DNA from: Pseudomonadota bacterium
GTDB lineage: Bacteria; Pseudomonadota; Gammaproteobacteria; Burkholderiales; REEB80
DNA length: 61,530 bases
NCBI GenBank assembly: GCA_028873515.1
Contig: JAGWIG010000012.1
Coordinates: 1 to 61,530, forward strand
Reading direction: 5' to 3'
Made by a program: the position numbers and the translations under genes. Every line of letters begins with the position of its first letter. Within the stretch, counting starts at the first letter, position 1. Of the stretch, positions 1 to 8,358 are shown piece after piece. Under the pieces are notes generated by a model. That model had not been told where the DNA came from. It worked only from the letters and a program-made list of their open reading frames with translations, and searched no databases.

Positions 1-149
1 AGCAATTGAACGCCGGGTTGAAGTGTTACATCGATTACTACAATCGGCACCGTATCAAATCAAAGCTTGGCGGCATGAGCCCAGTGGAATATCGACTACA
101 GGCAGCATGCCGCTAATGCCTATCCGTCCAACTCTTGGGGGTCAGTTCA
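1..149 (+). mobile_element. Right end of an IS3-family insertion sequence
   Basis: The window opens inside an IS. The last transposase codons end at 116 and are followed by a terminal inverted-repeat-like sequence ending in GGGGGTCAGTTCA at about 137-149, a typical end for IS3-family (IS150-like) elements. The recombinase-like reading frame on the opposite strand runs straight into this sequence, so the IS appears to have inserted into that gene. The left end of the element lies outside the window. Confidence 0.75.
3..116 (+). CDS. IS3-family transposase OrfB, C-terminal fragment
   Basis: Reading from base 3, the frame encodes the last 37 residues of a DDE transposase and stops at the TAA at 114-116. 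The visible text contains YIDYYN, then KLGGMSPVEYR, the classic C-terminal signature of IS3/IS150-type OrfB transposases, where the tract follows the catalytic glutamate of the rve core domain. The N-terminal part is off the window edge. The gene is partial only because of the window boundary; nothing seen here shows it to be broken. Confidence 0.8.
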   Translation, partial: QLNAGLKCYIDYYNRHRIKSKLGGMSPVEYRLQAACR

Positions 150-1226
150 AACCCGGGGCGGTTCAAATTCTTGATCGAGGAACTCTGGCCGTAGTTCGCA
201 TAAGTATTTCTCTGTCAGTGCATCCAGAGGTATCCATTGCTCAGCAAAATTAGCCTGTAACTTTCCTGCCTTGCGGCGAAAGTTACTGCAACGAAGTTTT
301 GAACTGTGTGCGATGGTTTGTGCATAGAGCGCAAGAAATAGGCCAGCGACAATTACTTGCAAGTTTTTGTGGCTGATAATTTTGCCAAGGACTTCGCGGA
401 TGCGGCTAGGGTCGAATATGGCCTCGGAAGGCGGTTTTCTTTTAGACTTGGGACGTACGAACTTCTGTGTCAAGCGAAAATGACTGCGTACGAAATCAAG
501 AAATGTGCAGGCATTTTTCGCTGCACTACGATTGACGGTATCTACATAATCATCCAAGTTATGCTGGGAAACTTCCGGCCAGAACTGAAGCCCCCTATCC
601 ATAAGGAATTCGCAGAATCTTCTGGCATCCCTGATACGATGACGCACTGTGGCATGTGAATATTCGTGGCCACGTTGATGTTTTAGTGCTAACCGTCTTT
701 GGCTTGCTTCAGTAAACATCTTAATCGCACGTTCAAAATCTTCCGAAAGCAAAATGTTGGGGTTTTCGTTATTGTGCGGCTTATCTTTACTTTTCAGTGA
801 GGCCAGCCCACGGTCAATCTCAAATAAGTAAGATTCCAACCTTGGGCGCAACATTGATTGTATTGGAAGCATCTCGAAGAAGCGCTTGATAGCCTTATAC
901 CCATATTGTTCCAATAGTGGGGGCCACACATCTTCACTTAACTTACTATCCAAAGTTGATTTCAGTACATCCCCCGCAAGTGCTACACGATGGTGGTGGG
1001 CTGGATCAGAGCTGGCATCGCGCTGGCGATACGATGGAATGGTCAAAAGAACATCCTTGGCGAAAGGGTGAGGTAAATTTTGCCAACACTGTTCTGGGAG
1101 TTCGTTTTCGACACGATCCCCCAGAGATCCGCAATTGTGGCGCAGGTCATCATTCAACGGTGGGCAGAGTAAATGCCCATCGCAAACATTGCACCTGCGA
1201 GAACGTAATTTCTTGGATGTCCGCAT
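147..1226 (-). pseudogene. Recombinase-like gene truncated by the IS insertion
   Basis: 359 codons remain. The N-terminus carries C12, C15, C21 and C32, a possible zinc-binding cluster. Around residues 190-240 there is a helical segment (HATVRHRIRDARRFCEFL) resembling the SAM-like core-binding domain of tyrosine recombinases, and the part after residue 290 resembles the start of a catalytic domain in which the usual catalytic arginine context is not evident. The final residues (DQEFEPPRV) are encoded by IS-derived or junction sequence, so the original 3' end, including any HxxR and tyrosine motifs, is missing. It starts 12 bp after the HTH gene and looks like the third gene of a recombinase operon, similar in concept to multi-recombinase transposons such as Tn554. 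Family assignment is tentative. Confidence 0.55.
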
Positions 1227-1238
1227 AAGCAGATTCGG

Positions 1239-1718
1239 CTATTCCTTAATAAAAGGGAAAATAGTGCCTGTCGGTCCCGTGTCTGGCGCGATGGTTGAAT
1301 TATTTTTGGAAGGTTTGCTTGTCCCCTTTTCTTTTACTTCAGCAGGCTGTTTTGCTTCGGCGGGGGCCTTGGCCTGTACAGGCGTAGCAATAGGATGTCC
1401 AGTTGTGCTTGAGAGGGTATTGCGGTTAATCACGATGGCATGTCGTGGCAAGATGACTAATGGATCGACATCTTCTCCTGCCTCAAGCTCAACCGTGATC
1501 TCATAGAGCTCGTTCGGCAAACATTGCAGTACATTGCAAGCTACATTGATAAACCGCAGGTCAAGTGCCGGCCCTTCGTCTTTCAGGTAGCGCGAGGCGT
1601 GTGAGCTAGACATTGGATAACCTGATGCAGTCATTCGTCTACCAAACTCGCTGGCGCTATTTATTTGTCGCTGGCGAATTAGAACCGCCAGCCTGTTACT
1701 GATCGTGATTATCATCAA
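1239..1718 (-). CDS. Small HTH protein of the recombinase operon
   Basis: A 159-residue protein. Residues about 5-70 resemble an XRE/Cro-type helix-turn-helix (RLAVLIRQRQINSASEFGRR, then a second helix with SSHASRYLKDEG). The C-terminal half is a low-complexity Ala/Pro/Lys/Glu linker. The start overlaps the last 23 bp of the upstream tyrosine recombinase gene, so the two are probably translationally coupled. It may regulate or assist recombination, as small third proteins do in other multi-recombinase modules, but this is inferred from position. It could also be an ordinary transcriptional repressor. Confidence 0.6.
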   Translation of the reverse strand: MMIITISNRLAVLIRQRQINSASEFGRRMTASGYPMSSSHASRYLKDEGPALDLRFINVACNVLQCLPNELYEITVELEAGEDVDPLVILPRHAIVINRNTLSSTTGHPIATPVQAKAPAEAKQPAEVKEKGTSKPSKNNSTIAPDTGPTGTIFPFIKE

Positions 1719-2901
1719 TTAGTCCTTCCGTCATAGAGTCAATGGCTTTTGTGAAGTTCTCGATACCTTGTTGCACTTGGTTTCCAACCTGTTCGGGATT
1801 CTGGTGGTAGTAGGTGCCGAGAGTCGTGCTGAGATGTTCATGCCCAAGCTGCTGTTGCAATGCTTCCGGCCCGATTACATTGGCCATTTGTGTTGCATAT
1901 GTATGGCGTAGAAGGTGGGGTGAAACCCGAAATGGGATGCCTGCATTGGATGCAATGCTTTGAAGCATGCGCCTAACTTGCTCGGTACAGATTTCTCCGC
2001 CACGCTCTGATAGGAAAAGGCGATCAGGATCTTCTGTTTTCTTGCTGAGGAAACTCGGTCGCACTTCATCCAGATACCAATCCATCAGAGGTTTGATTAA
2101 GGGGTTGTAAAGCCTTACCACACGGGTTTTTCGGCCTTTCCCTACTACCGTGAGTAATGCGTAATTTCCGAAGTTTGGATATTTAAGGTCAGGCTGGAAA
2201 TAGTTAATCTTCAAATTAACAAGCTCTTCCACACGGACTCCGGTTAAGAGAGTAACCATAGACATAACTTTGTCTCGACGCAGGGTGTTGTATGCCTTGC
2301 TTCCGGAAAGTTTCGCTTGTCGGATTTCGATGTCGAACTGTTCAATCAGTTTCTGGCATTGCACGGCCGAAAGTGGTGTGATGACTTTCTTGCGTTGATG
2401 ACGCTTCCGCTTGATTGGGATTGCGTTCTCGTTGGTGACGAAGCGCTGGGGCTGTACGCCGAACTTGCGATGAATTTCATTAGTCAGCCCACGAGAATCC
2501 AGAATATAATTTTGAAAGGAGCGTAGATACGTTAAATAGGTTGATTGCCGTCCGAGTCCGATATCCGCTTCCTTAACCTTGTGCGCAAGAAAGTCGGATA
2601 CATCATCTTCCAGCCACTCCCATGGCGGTAGGCCAACATATTTCAGGAAGCCACGAAGTGCACCAAGCGCCAGCTGGACGGTTTTTTTTCCGTTTGCACG
2701 AGTACCAACCAGATGCTTCTCAAATAGAGATAGAAGAACCTCAGTATGCTCATGTTCCGCTTGCGTCAGATCTCGGGCGCGAGGACCAATAGCCCCGGCC
2801 TTGCCTGGGAATACTTGATTCCCTGACATATTGGCATTGCTCAAACTGACGATATTAGCCTTCATGTGGAGCATTATTGCATAATACGCAACACTTCGCA
2901 A
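1696..2901 (-). CDS. Tyrosine recombinase / integrase
   Basis: A 401-residue site-specific recombinase of the XerC/D-lambda Int type. It shows a SAM-like core-binding domain (about 50-140) and a catalytic domain (about 175-370) with the full catalytic set visible: R223 in TGVRVEEL, lysines near 255-258 (GKGRK), H329 and R332 in HLLRHTYAT, H354 in LGHEHLSTT, and the nucleophile Y364 or Y365. It probably integrates or excises this element or a sub-element. The true start may be a later ATG (MLHMKANIV). A 14-bp direct repeat lies across its upstream region. It is the first gene of the operon with the HTH and recombinase-like genes. Confidence 0.88.
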   Translation of the reverse strand: MRSVAYYAIMLHMKANIVSLSNANMSGNQVFPGKAGAIGPRARDLTQAEHEHTEVLLSLFEKHLVGTRANGKKTVQLALGALRGFLKYVGLPPWEWLEDDVSDFLAHKVKEADIGLGRQSTYLTYLRSFQNYILDSRGLTNEIHRKFGVQPQRFVTNENAIPIKRKRHQRKKVITPLSAVQCQKLIEQFDIEIRQAKLSGSKAYNTLRRDKVMSMVTLLTGVRVEELVNLKINYFQPDLKYPNFGNYALLTVVGKGRKTRVVRLYNPLIKPLMDWYLDEVRPSFLSKKTEDPDRLFLSERGGEICTEQVRRMLQSIASNAGIPFRVSPHLLRHTYATQMANVIGPEALQQQLGHEHLSTTLGTYYHQNPEQVGNQVQQGIENFTKAIDSMTEGLIDDNHDQ

Positions 2902-3054
2902 GTTTTTGCAATATTAAAGGCTGTAACTGTTGTCGTAATGCAACAGCCATTAACTGGCGCTCAACCCTTTGATATGCTTTAAATCCCCGACAAATAGAAG
3001 AAGTGGGGCTGGAGAAAATATCCTTTAATAGGATAAACGCTGCATAATACGCAA
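2878..3054. repeat. 14-bp direct repeat beside the integrase
   Basis: TGCATAATACGCAA occurs at 2878-2891 and again at 3041-3054, about 160 bp apart, spanning the 5' end of the integrase gene and its upstream region. Direct repeats here are expected for integrase arm-binding sites, an attachment site or an operator. No match to a tRNA end is seen. Confidence 0.5.
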
Positions 3055-3079
3055 AATAATAGGTGGCAAATGTTGGAAT

Positions 3080-3105
3080 AAAAAAACCCCCGCCGAAGCG
3101 AGGGT
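3080..3105 (-). terminator. Terminator of the primase gene
   Basis: On the minus strand a stem CCCTCGC / GCGGGGG closes on a TTCG tetraloop and is followed by a run of seven T, just past the primase stop codon at 3128. This is a canonical intrinsic terminator. A near-identical hairpin sits after the minus-strand gene ending at 27825. Confidence 0.85.
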
Positions 3106-3127
3106 TGAATAAGAGTGCAAGGAACAG

Positions 3128-4183
3128 TTAATTGCCGATCTGTCTTGTTCTGCAATCCAGTATTTTTACTTTCTTTACCCATTTATCCAGGAAATCCTCA
3201 CCTGTGATTTCTGGGATATGAAGAATAGAATGGATACCCAAACGCAAGGCTCTCCGATGCAGCTCATTTGCTGCATCCTGACCTGGGCGACGGCCTTTAT
3301 CATCCATGGGATCGTTGTCTGAAAAAATATGTAATTCACGCACCCATTCCGGGATAATGAATTTACGCATCATTCCGGCAGATACCAATGACCACACTGT
3401 CATGGGACTGTGGCGGTAATTATAGGCAGCGCGAACACCCAGCATGGTTTCAATCCCCTCACCTACGCCAAGCTTCCCGCTTAACTTGCCATGAAAAAGG
3501 CGAATGGCTCCTCCCGTTGCTGTTCCGGTTCCTTTCATCATTTTTTTTATTTTCAGGCCGTCCCCTGGATTGGCCTTATGACCATCCGTTGTAAGATAGG
3601 TACGGTGGATGTTGACTGGATGACTTTCGCCGTCACGAATCTTGGCCAGCATCGCCGGGAATTCGCCTATTTTTTGGTAATATTCTTTTCCGTTGGGTCG
3701 CGTGGCCATTGTCCAATAGGGTAATGCAGGATGAAAACGCAAGTCTCCAGGACCAGGAAGATCGCCATTTAACAACGGAATACGGCTATGCAGGTAAAGC
3801 CAGACGGGATCACCCGGATTAACGGCAACTGCCTCTTCCCATAGCTTTTGAAGTTTGCTCCGGATTTCATCCCGTGAGGGTTCATGATTGCTGGTAATGA
3901 CATAAGGTTTAATCGGCACGACCTGTGCTGTATCACTGATCAGGGTAAACGCCTCACGATTGCTGATCCCGTTTACCTTAGCCACAAGGGTCAACCCATT
4001 GCCCGCACCACACTGGTTGCATATCCACGAACCACTGTTATCCTTTCTTGAATTAAACCGGAAGCGGTCTTTCCCGCCACATATCGGACAGGGACCGTGT
4101 TTTTTACTGAGATACTGTTTATCGATGCCCAGTCTTGGAAGAACCTGGAACCAATCGATTGTATTCAAATCAATCTTATCCAT
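3128..4183 (-). CDS. Plasmid/phage-type DNA primase (zinc finger plus Toprim)
   Basis: A 351-residue protein with an N-terminal primase zinc ribbon (C32, C35, C55, C58 in CPICGGKDRFRF and WICNQCGAG) and a C-terminal Toprim domain with GEGIET at 241-246 and the acidic SDND at 288-291. This order matches short P4-alpha/TraC-like primases that make RNA primers on mobile elements; no helicase domain follows. The ATG at 4183 is preceded by AAGGAATC. It is a single-gene unit with its own terminator at 3080 and a GAATTC stem-loop leader upstream. It probably primes element replication or the transferred strand; which of these is not decidable here. Confidence 0.85.
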   Translation of the reverse strand: MDKIDLNTIDWFQVLPRLGIDKQYLSKKHGPCPICGGKDRFRFNSRKDNSGSWICNQCGAGNGLTLVAKVNGISNREAFTLISDTAQVVPIKPYVITSNHEPSRDEIRSKLQKLWEEAVAVNPGDPVWLYLHSRIPLLNGDLPGPGDLRFHPALPYWTMATRPNGKEYYQKIGEFPAMLAKIRDGESHPVNIHRTYLTTDGHKANPGDGLKIKKMMKGTGTATGGAIRLFHGKLSGKLGVGEGIETMLGVRAAYNYRHSPMTVWSLVSAGMMRKFIIPEWVRELHIFSDNDPMDDKGRRPGQDAANELHRRALRLGIHSILHIPEITGEDFLDKWVKKVKILDCRTRQIGN

Positions 4184-4208
4184 AAGATTCCTTGTTTGAT
4201 AAATTATT

Positions 4209-4236
4209 GAATTCCGAATACTCGGACGTTTGAAAA
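4209..4236 (-). promoter_or_regulatory. GAATTC stem-loop motif, copy A
   Basis: On the plus strand GAATTC is followed by a CCGA/TCGG mini-stem and then ACGTTTGA. It lies 26 bp upstream of the primase start. The 3' flank is identical in copy B (7746), which marks this as a shared leader or operator element. The rest of the 315-bp gap up to 4498 shows no gene. Confidence 0.5.
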
Positions 4237-4459
4237 ATCATGAAAGGAAAAATGAAATAACCTTTCGTTGTTGTGCACAAACAAGGAAAAGTTACTTTGG
4301 AGATCACGTCAGATATTTTTGATTTCGATAAAAGGAATGCCCGTGACAAGGCTTATCGAATGAATTCTCCTGTCCAGGAGACGGTGTATGACATCTATGA
4401 TTGTGGAATAATTTAAACCGGATTTTTTTTCAAATACTATTCATGAATCCGTATTTTTT

Positions 4460-4493
4460 AAAAAAAACACCCTAACCTGTTACGGTTAGGGTG
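4460..4493 (-). terminator. Terminator of the VWA gene
   Basis: A perfect 10-bp stem CACCCTAACC / GGTTAGGGTG with a 6-nt loop, followed on the minus strand by eight T. It sits directly after the stop codon at 4499 and ends the MoxR-DUF3150-VWA transcript. Confidence 0.9.
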
Positions 4494-4498
4494 GCGAA

Positions 4499-5668
4499 TT
4501 ACATTTCAATCTGGACAATTTCCCCAAACGGGGCTTCATTGATTTCCGAGGTTGAAATCCATAAGACTGGATAACCCGGCTCTTTTTTAGGAAACGAACC
4601 ATACATGTCCGTAAAGTAAAGGGCACATACAGGTTGATCCTCCATTTTGTCGATGTGTTCGAAAAAAGGCCGGAAGTCCGTTCCTCCACCCCCTTTTGGG
4701 TGAAAGGCTATCATATCATCCGGGCCAAATTCCTCACTATGCTGAATCGCTGCATCGGCATAAACCACCAACAAGGACTCGGGTTTAAGTTTATTGACGA
4801 TAGCACAGACCTCTGATTGGAACTGGCCCAGGATCTCTTCATCAATTGAACCGCTGGTATCAATACACAAGGCTATTTTCCCGACTTTCTCTGAATACAG
4901 TGAAGGAAGGTAAAACCCCATATGTATAAATCGTGGATTAGGTTTCCTATAGGAATAGTCTTCCCGGGCAGCCTGTTCAGCAAACCGGTGAAGAACTGAT
5001 TTCCAGTCCACTTTTTCATGCACCAGATCCTTGACCATCCGGCTCAGACAGCCCGGAAACTTCCCTCTCATGGCCGCAGTTTTTTCAGCCTGGCTAACAG
5101 CAAGTTTCCATTCCACCTTGGCTTGTTCAACGTCTTCATCTGGGTAGGGCCTGATTTCACCAGGCTGCATCTTTATGGGAGAAACATTATGACCTGTTTG
5201 CTGATTTTCTCCAGATTGACTGTCTTGTCCAGACCCGTTATTCTCCCCCTCCGAATCGGATCCACTTTCATTATCTGGAAGTAAATCATAGATTTTTTCG
5301 GCGGGCATGCCAGCGTATGCAGGGTTGCAAAGCCAGTCATCCAGTTTTACGAATCCGGATTGTTCAAGCAGGGGGTTAATGGCGTAGTCACAGGCTCTAT
5401 TCCATTTTTCATGATCCCGTTTACCTTTACGCCAGGCATGACCATTCGTGACATGCATAATCTCGTGGGCTAACAGTGTTTCTAAACCGTGAACGGTTTG
5501 TTTTGCCATAAACTCAGGGTTATATCCAATGACCTTTCCATCGGTGTAACAGGTATCGCAGGCTGTATCTTCAATGCATTTCAACCTGAACAGTAGCGAC
5601 CCAAAAAATGGATTACCCAGAACCAGATTGGTCTTGGCCTGAGTGATTTTATTTGCCACTTCATTCAT
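4499..5668 (-). CDS. VWA-like metallopeptidase-domain protein (DUF2201 type)
   Basis: A 389-residue protein. The N-terminal domain holds a zinc-protease-like HEIMH motif (68-72); residues about 130-165 form a Ser/Glu/Gly-rich linker; the C-terminal half is a VWA-like domain with the MIDAS-type DTSGS at 270-274. This architecture matches proteins annotated as putative metallopeptidase (DUF2201), which pair with MoxR AAA+ ATPases. Here it is the third gene after moxR and a DUF3150-like gene, the familiar plasmid and phage arrangement. Such ATPase-VWA pairs are thought to remodel protein complexes, but no substrate is known for this set. Whether the HExxH is catalytically active is untested. Confidence 0.8.
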   Translation of the reverse strand: MNEVANKITQAKTNLVLGNPFFGSLLFRLKCIEDTACDTCYTDGKVIGYNPEFMAKQTVHGLETLLAHEIMHVTNGHAWRKGKRDHEKWNRACDYAINPLLEQSGFVKLDDWLCNPAYAGMPAEKIYDLLPDNESGSDSEGENNGSGQDSQSGENQQTGHNVSPIKMQPGEIRPYPDEDVEQAKVEWKLAVSQAEKTAAMRGKFPGCLSRMVKDLVHEKVDWKSVLHRFAEQAAREDYSYRKPNPRFIHMGFYLPSLYSEKVGKIALCIDTSGSIDEEILGQFQSEVCAIVNKLKPESLLVVYADAAIQHSEEFGPDDMIAFHPKGGGGTDFRPFFEHIDKMEDQPVCALYFTDMYGSFPKKEPGYPVLWISTSEINEAPFGEIVQIEM

Positions 5669-5706
5669 AAGATAAAGAGAGGTGTTTCCACCCCTCCCCT
5701 CCTTTT

Positions 5707-6624
5707 CTAGAAAAGCGTTTCCATTACATTTTGCAGTGGATTAACTTTTTCCTGCTCTGTAAGGGTAACTCCCATGTACGCCGCCATGATGGATTGAATT
5801 TCACTGGCCTGGCGTGCAGTCTCGTTCCGGATCTGGATGTTGGAACGTAATGTTTCCGGATCATGGATAACCAGTTTCTGTTCAACCTGCTTGCGCAGGT
5901 TTTCCAGAGTTTCATCTTCCGTGAAATTAAGTCGAGGAAGTAAAGCAACCAATTCCCGGGCATTCTCAACGAGTGAATTACGGATGCCAGCATTAGGTTG
6001 AGACAGACGTTCGGTAATTTTACTGACGACACCAAACAACCTCTCCCATAAATCACGCATAGCCTTACCAACGGCTTCGTCAGCATAGTTGTCAATTGAA
6101 TCCTTGATGACAGTCATTTCAGTTTCCGGTAGGTTCACACCAAAATGAGCGGCATTTGGAAAAGGCAATACAAAGAACCGGATTTCAAATTTCTTGAACA
6201 ATTCTTCGGGAGGCAGATAGTCACTTTCCCTGAATAAACCGTTCAGAAGTTGTTTCGCTTCTTCTTTCAAATTATCGATATCATTAAGGAATGCTTCAAC
6301 AGCCAGAGCAAACTCACGGCGATATTCACGAATCCTGTCGGATACTTCCATATACATGGAAGATGGCAGTATGCGCACTCCCATTTGGTCATAGTCTAAT
6401 GTGACGTTGTAAAACCAGCGCCTGATTTCAGTGCTGATTTTTTGAACCTGGATGTAAGAACTTGAGTTCTCTGGAATCAGCAGTTTATTGAAACGTCCGA
6501 TATTATGATTAATTGCTGCATGATTGACGTTGACTTCATTGGTTGCCCGTTCGTCAAAGCGGCGGGCAGACCAGATCGAAATATTCAAATGGGCCAACAT
6601 GACGTTGCTGGATATATTATCCAT
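5707..6624 (-). CDS. DUF3150-like protein between MoxR and VWA genes
   Basis: I chose the ATG at 6624 (MDNISS), which has AAGGAAAA upstream, giving 305 residues; a longer frame reaches 6651 but overlaps moxR. The protein is largely helical with no catalytic motif that I recognise. Its placement between a MoxR ATPase and a DUF2201/VWA protein, and its size, match the DUF3150 family commonly found in this gene trio on plasmids and phages. It may bridge the ATPase and VWA protein. Family assignment rests mainly on context and general similarity. Confidence 0.65.
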   Translation of the reverse strand: MDNISSNVMLAHLNISIWSARRFDERATNEVNVNHAAINHNIGRFNKLLIPENSSSYIQVQKISTEIRRWFYNVTLDYDQMGVRILPSSMYMEVSDRIREYRREFALAVEAFLNDIDNLKEEAKQLLNGLFRESDYLPPEELFKKFEIRFFVLPFPNAAHFGVNLPETEMTVIKDSIDNYADEAVGKAMRDLWERLFGVVSKITERLSQPNAGIRNSLVENARELVALLPRLNFTEDETLENLRKQVEQKLVIHDPETLRSNIQIRNETARQASEIQSIMAAYMGVTLTEQEKVNPLQNVMETLF

Positions 6625-6634
6625 GTTCTTTTCC

Positions 6635-7678
6635 TTAAATTGTCCCGCCATTGATCAATTGCCCAAAATGACCGGACATGGCTTTGATAAAGGCCGGAGA
6701 AGTAGTAATGTTTTTATCCCGAAGCAACGCATCCCGGATGCACAGTACGGAATATTCCGCATAACCATTCTGTTCAAGTCGTTCAAGATAGGTCATGACA
6801 CGACTGAAATTATTGGCATTGGCTCTTGCAGCCAGCGCTGTGCTGACTGCGTAAAGTGTTGAGATTTCTTTTGGAATGATGGCTGAATCTGGGGCCATCA
6901 TAATGGCATCCGGATTGGGCAAATCCCTGTAAAGACGAAGAAAGGACGTAAAATTAACAGCCGCTTCTTCACCTACAGCTCCAGCGAAAGCCATGACCTC
7001 CATTTCTTTAGGCAAACCCAGGTTTAATAATTTCCCAAGATTCGCCCAGGTTCTGGGACTTGGACTATTAACCAGATCTGCGGTTGGATTAAACTTTTGC
7101 AAAAAATCCGGTTGAAACCGCAAATAGGCAATCACTTCACTTGGAACGTTGCTGGCTATGGCCCATGAACACCAGTCATCAAGTGTTGGGCTTAGCTCAA
7201 GTATCGTGGTAAAACGGCTTTTTACAGGTTCCAGAATCCCGCTTACCCCGGCACGATCAACGCGACGATTGGTAGCAGCAATAAATGAAATGCAGTCTGG
7301 AAGAACGTGTTCTCCAACCTGACGTGCAAGAAGAAGCTGCATATATCCTGCCTGGACACTTGCTGGTGCCTGGCCGAGATCATCCAGAAACCATACAGTT
7401 GGTTTTGTTGCCGTAATGGCCCTGTGTAAATCCCCATATGGAAGAAAAGTAGCATGGATCGCATCATTAGCGACCCATGGCAAACCTTTGACATCCGTAG
7501 GATCAGCAACAGCCGGATGGCTGATGATAATCTCTGCATTCGCAGCTTTAGCAGCCTGGGTAACAATATCGGACTTACCTATTCCAGGAGCGCCTGTAAT
7601 TAATACCGGGAGCTGAGTTGGAATGGTTTTTGCCAGTATTTGCCCTAATTGCGAAGGACGCACAAGAGTTGTGCTCAT
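6635..7678 (-). CDS. MoxR-type AAA+ ATPase
   Basis: A 347-residue ATPase with Walker A GAPGIGKS (29-36), Walker B-like WFLDD (96-100), and a sensor segment AATNRRVDRAGV. The domain plan is that of the AAA_5/MoxR-CobS family, which act as chaperone-like remodelers together with VWA proteins. It is the first gene of the minus-strand trio ending at 4499 and is preceded by TCAAGGAG near the start. The 200-bp leader upstream is unusually rich in hairpins, suggesting post-transcriptional control of the whole trio. Confidence 0.88.
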   Translation of the reverse strand: MSTTLVRPSQLGQILAKTIPTQLPVLITGAPGIGKSDIVTQAAKAANAEIIISHPAVADPTDVKGLPWVANDAIHATFLPYGDLHRAITATKPTVWFLDDLGQAPASVQAGYMQLLLARQVGEHVLPDCISFIAATNRRVDRAGVSGILEPVKSRFTTILELSPTLDDWCSWAIASNVPSEVIAYLRFQPDFLQKFNPTADLVNSPSPRTWANLGKLLNLGLPKEMEVMAFAGAVGEEAAVNFTSFLRLYRDLPNPDAIMMAPDSAIIPKEISTLYAVSTALAARANANNFSRVMTYLERLEQNGYAEYSVLCIRDALLRDKNITTSPAFIKAMSGHFGQLINGGTI

Positions 7679-7745
7679 CGTTGCTCCTTGAAAAAAGTTC
7701 GCGGAGCTTTCCCTGTACGGGCAAACTTGCCCGCGAGGGTTACAT

Positions 7746-7775
7746 GAATTCCTGGAAACCCAGGACGTTTGAAAA
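7746..7775 (-). promoter_or_regulatory. GAATTC stem-loop motif, copy B
   Basis: GAATTC is followed by the 5-bp stem CCTGG/CCAGG and then ACGTTTGAAAA, 68 bp upstream of moxR. It shares ACGTTTGAAAA with copy A. Between it and moxR is a further hairpin, CGGGCAA/TTGCCCG, near 7714-7730. Confidence 0.5.
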
Positions 7776-7828
7776 GATGTACTGGAATGCCGCTTAAGGC
7801 ATTCCAGTACATCCTCATGTTGAGGATG
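7776..7828. repeat. Two overlapping inverted repeats upstream of moxR
   Basis: A perfect 16-bp inverted repeat spans 7776-7791 and 7798-7813 with a 6-nt loop. Its right arm is reused by a second hairpin, ACATCCTCA/TGAGGATGT at 7810-7828 with outer GTAC extension, so only one of the two can form fully at a time. It lies between ssb (ends 7879) and moxR. It could be a bidirectional terminator, a protein-binding palindrome or an RNA switch; no T-run decides for a simple terminator. Confidence 0.7.
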
Positions 7829-7878
7829 TACTGTTTATTACATTAAACTTTAGGCTTTATACAAAAAATAAGTGCTCG

Positions 7879-8355
7879 CTAGAACGGTATATCATCAGAA
7901 AAGTCTTCAAAATTATCATGCTTATTTGTACTGGCATGATTTTGTGAACGGTTTTCAGAATGCCCGGCTGAAGATACTGCAGGCTGGTCTGGGCTACGAT
8001 TTTGTGTAGCGCTCCCTCCTTCAGATTTGCTGCCTAACATTTGCATCCGTTCACCGACAATTTCAGTGGTATATTGGTCCTGGCCTTCCTTGTTTTGCCA
8101 TTTGCGGGTTTGCAATTTACCTTCCAGATAAATGCTGGATCCCTTCTTTAAATATTGGCTAACTATTTCGGCCAGTTTTCCAAAAAAAACAACCTTATGC
8201 CATTCGGTCTTTTCCTGCTTTTCGCCGGATTTATCCTTCCATTGTTCGGATGTGGCAATGGCAAGATTGGCTATGGCATCTCCATTGGTTGCATACCGCA
8301 TTTCCGGATCACGTCCAAGATTGCCTATCAATATCACTTTGTTGACTGACGCCAT
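7879..8355 (-). CDS. ssb: Single-stranded DNA-binding protein
   Basis: A 158-residue SSB. The N-terminal OB-fold is plain from [31 protein letters not shown] and [16 protein letters not shown] Ser/Gln/Asn-rich linker follows, and the chain ends in the acidic tip DFSDDIPF used to recruit replication and repair proteins. It coats single-stranded DNA during replication and transfer. It is the last gene of an operon that begins with a sliding clamp-like gene at 10742. The start has AGGAGAAATAAAGC upstream. Element-borne SSBs are common on conjugative plasmids. Confidence 0.95.
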   Translation of the reverse strand: MASVNKVILIGNLGRDPEMRYATNGDAIANLAIATSEQWKDKSGEKQEKTEWHKVVFFGKLAEIVSQYLKKGSSIYLEGKLQTRKWQNKEGQDQYTTEIVGERMQMLGSKSEGGSATQNRSPDQPAVSSAGHSENRSQNHASTNKHDNFEDFSDDIPF

Positions 8356-8358
8356 GCT

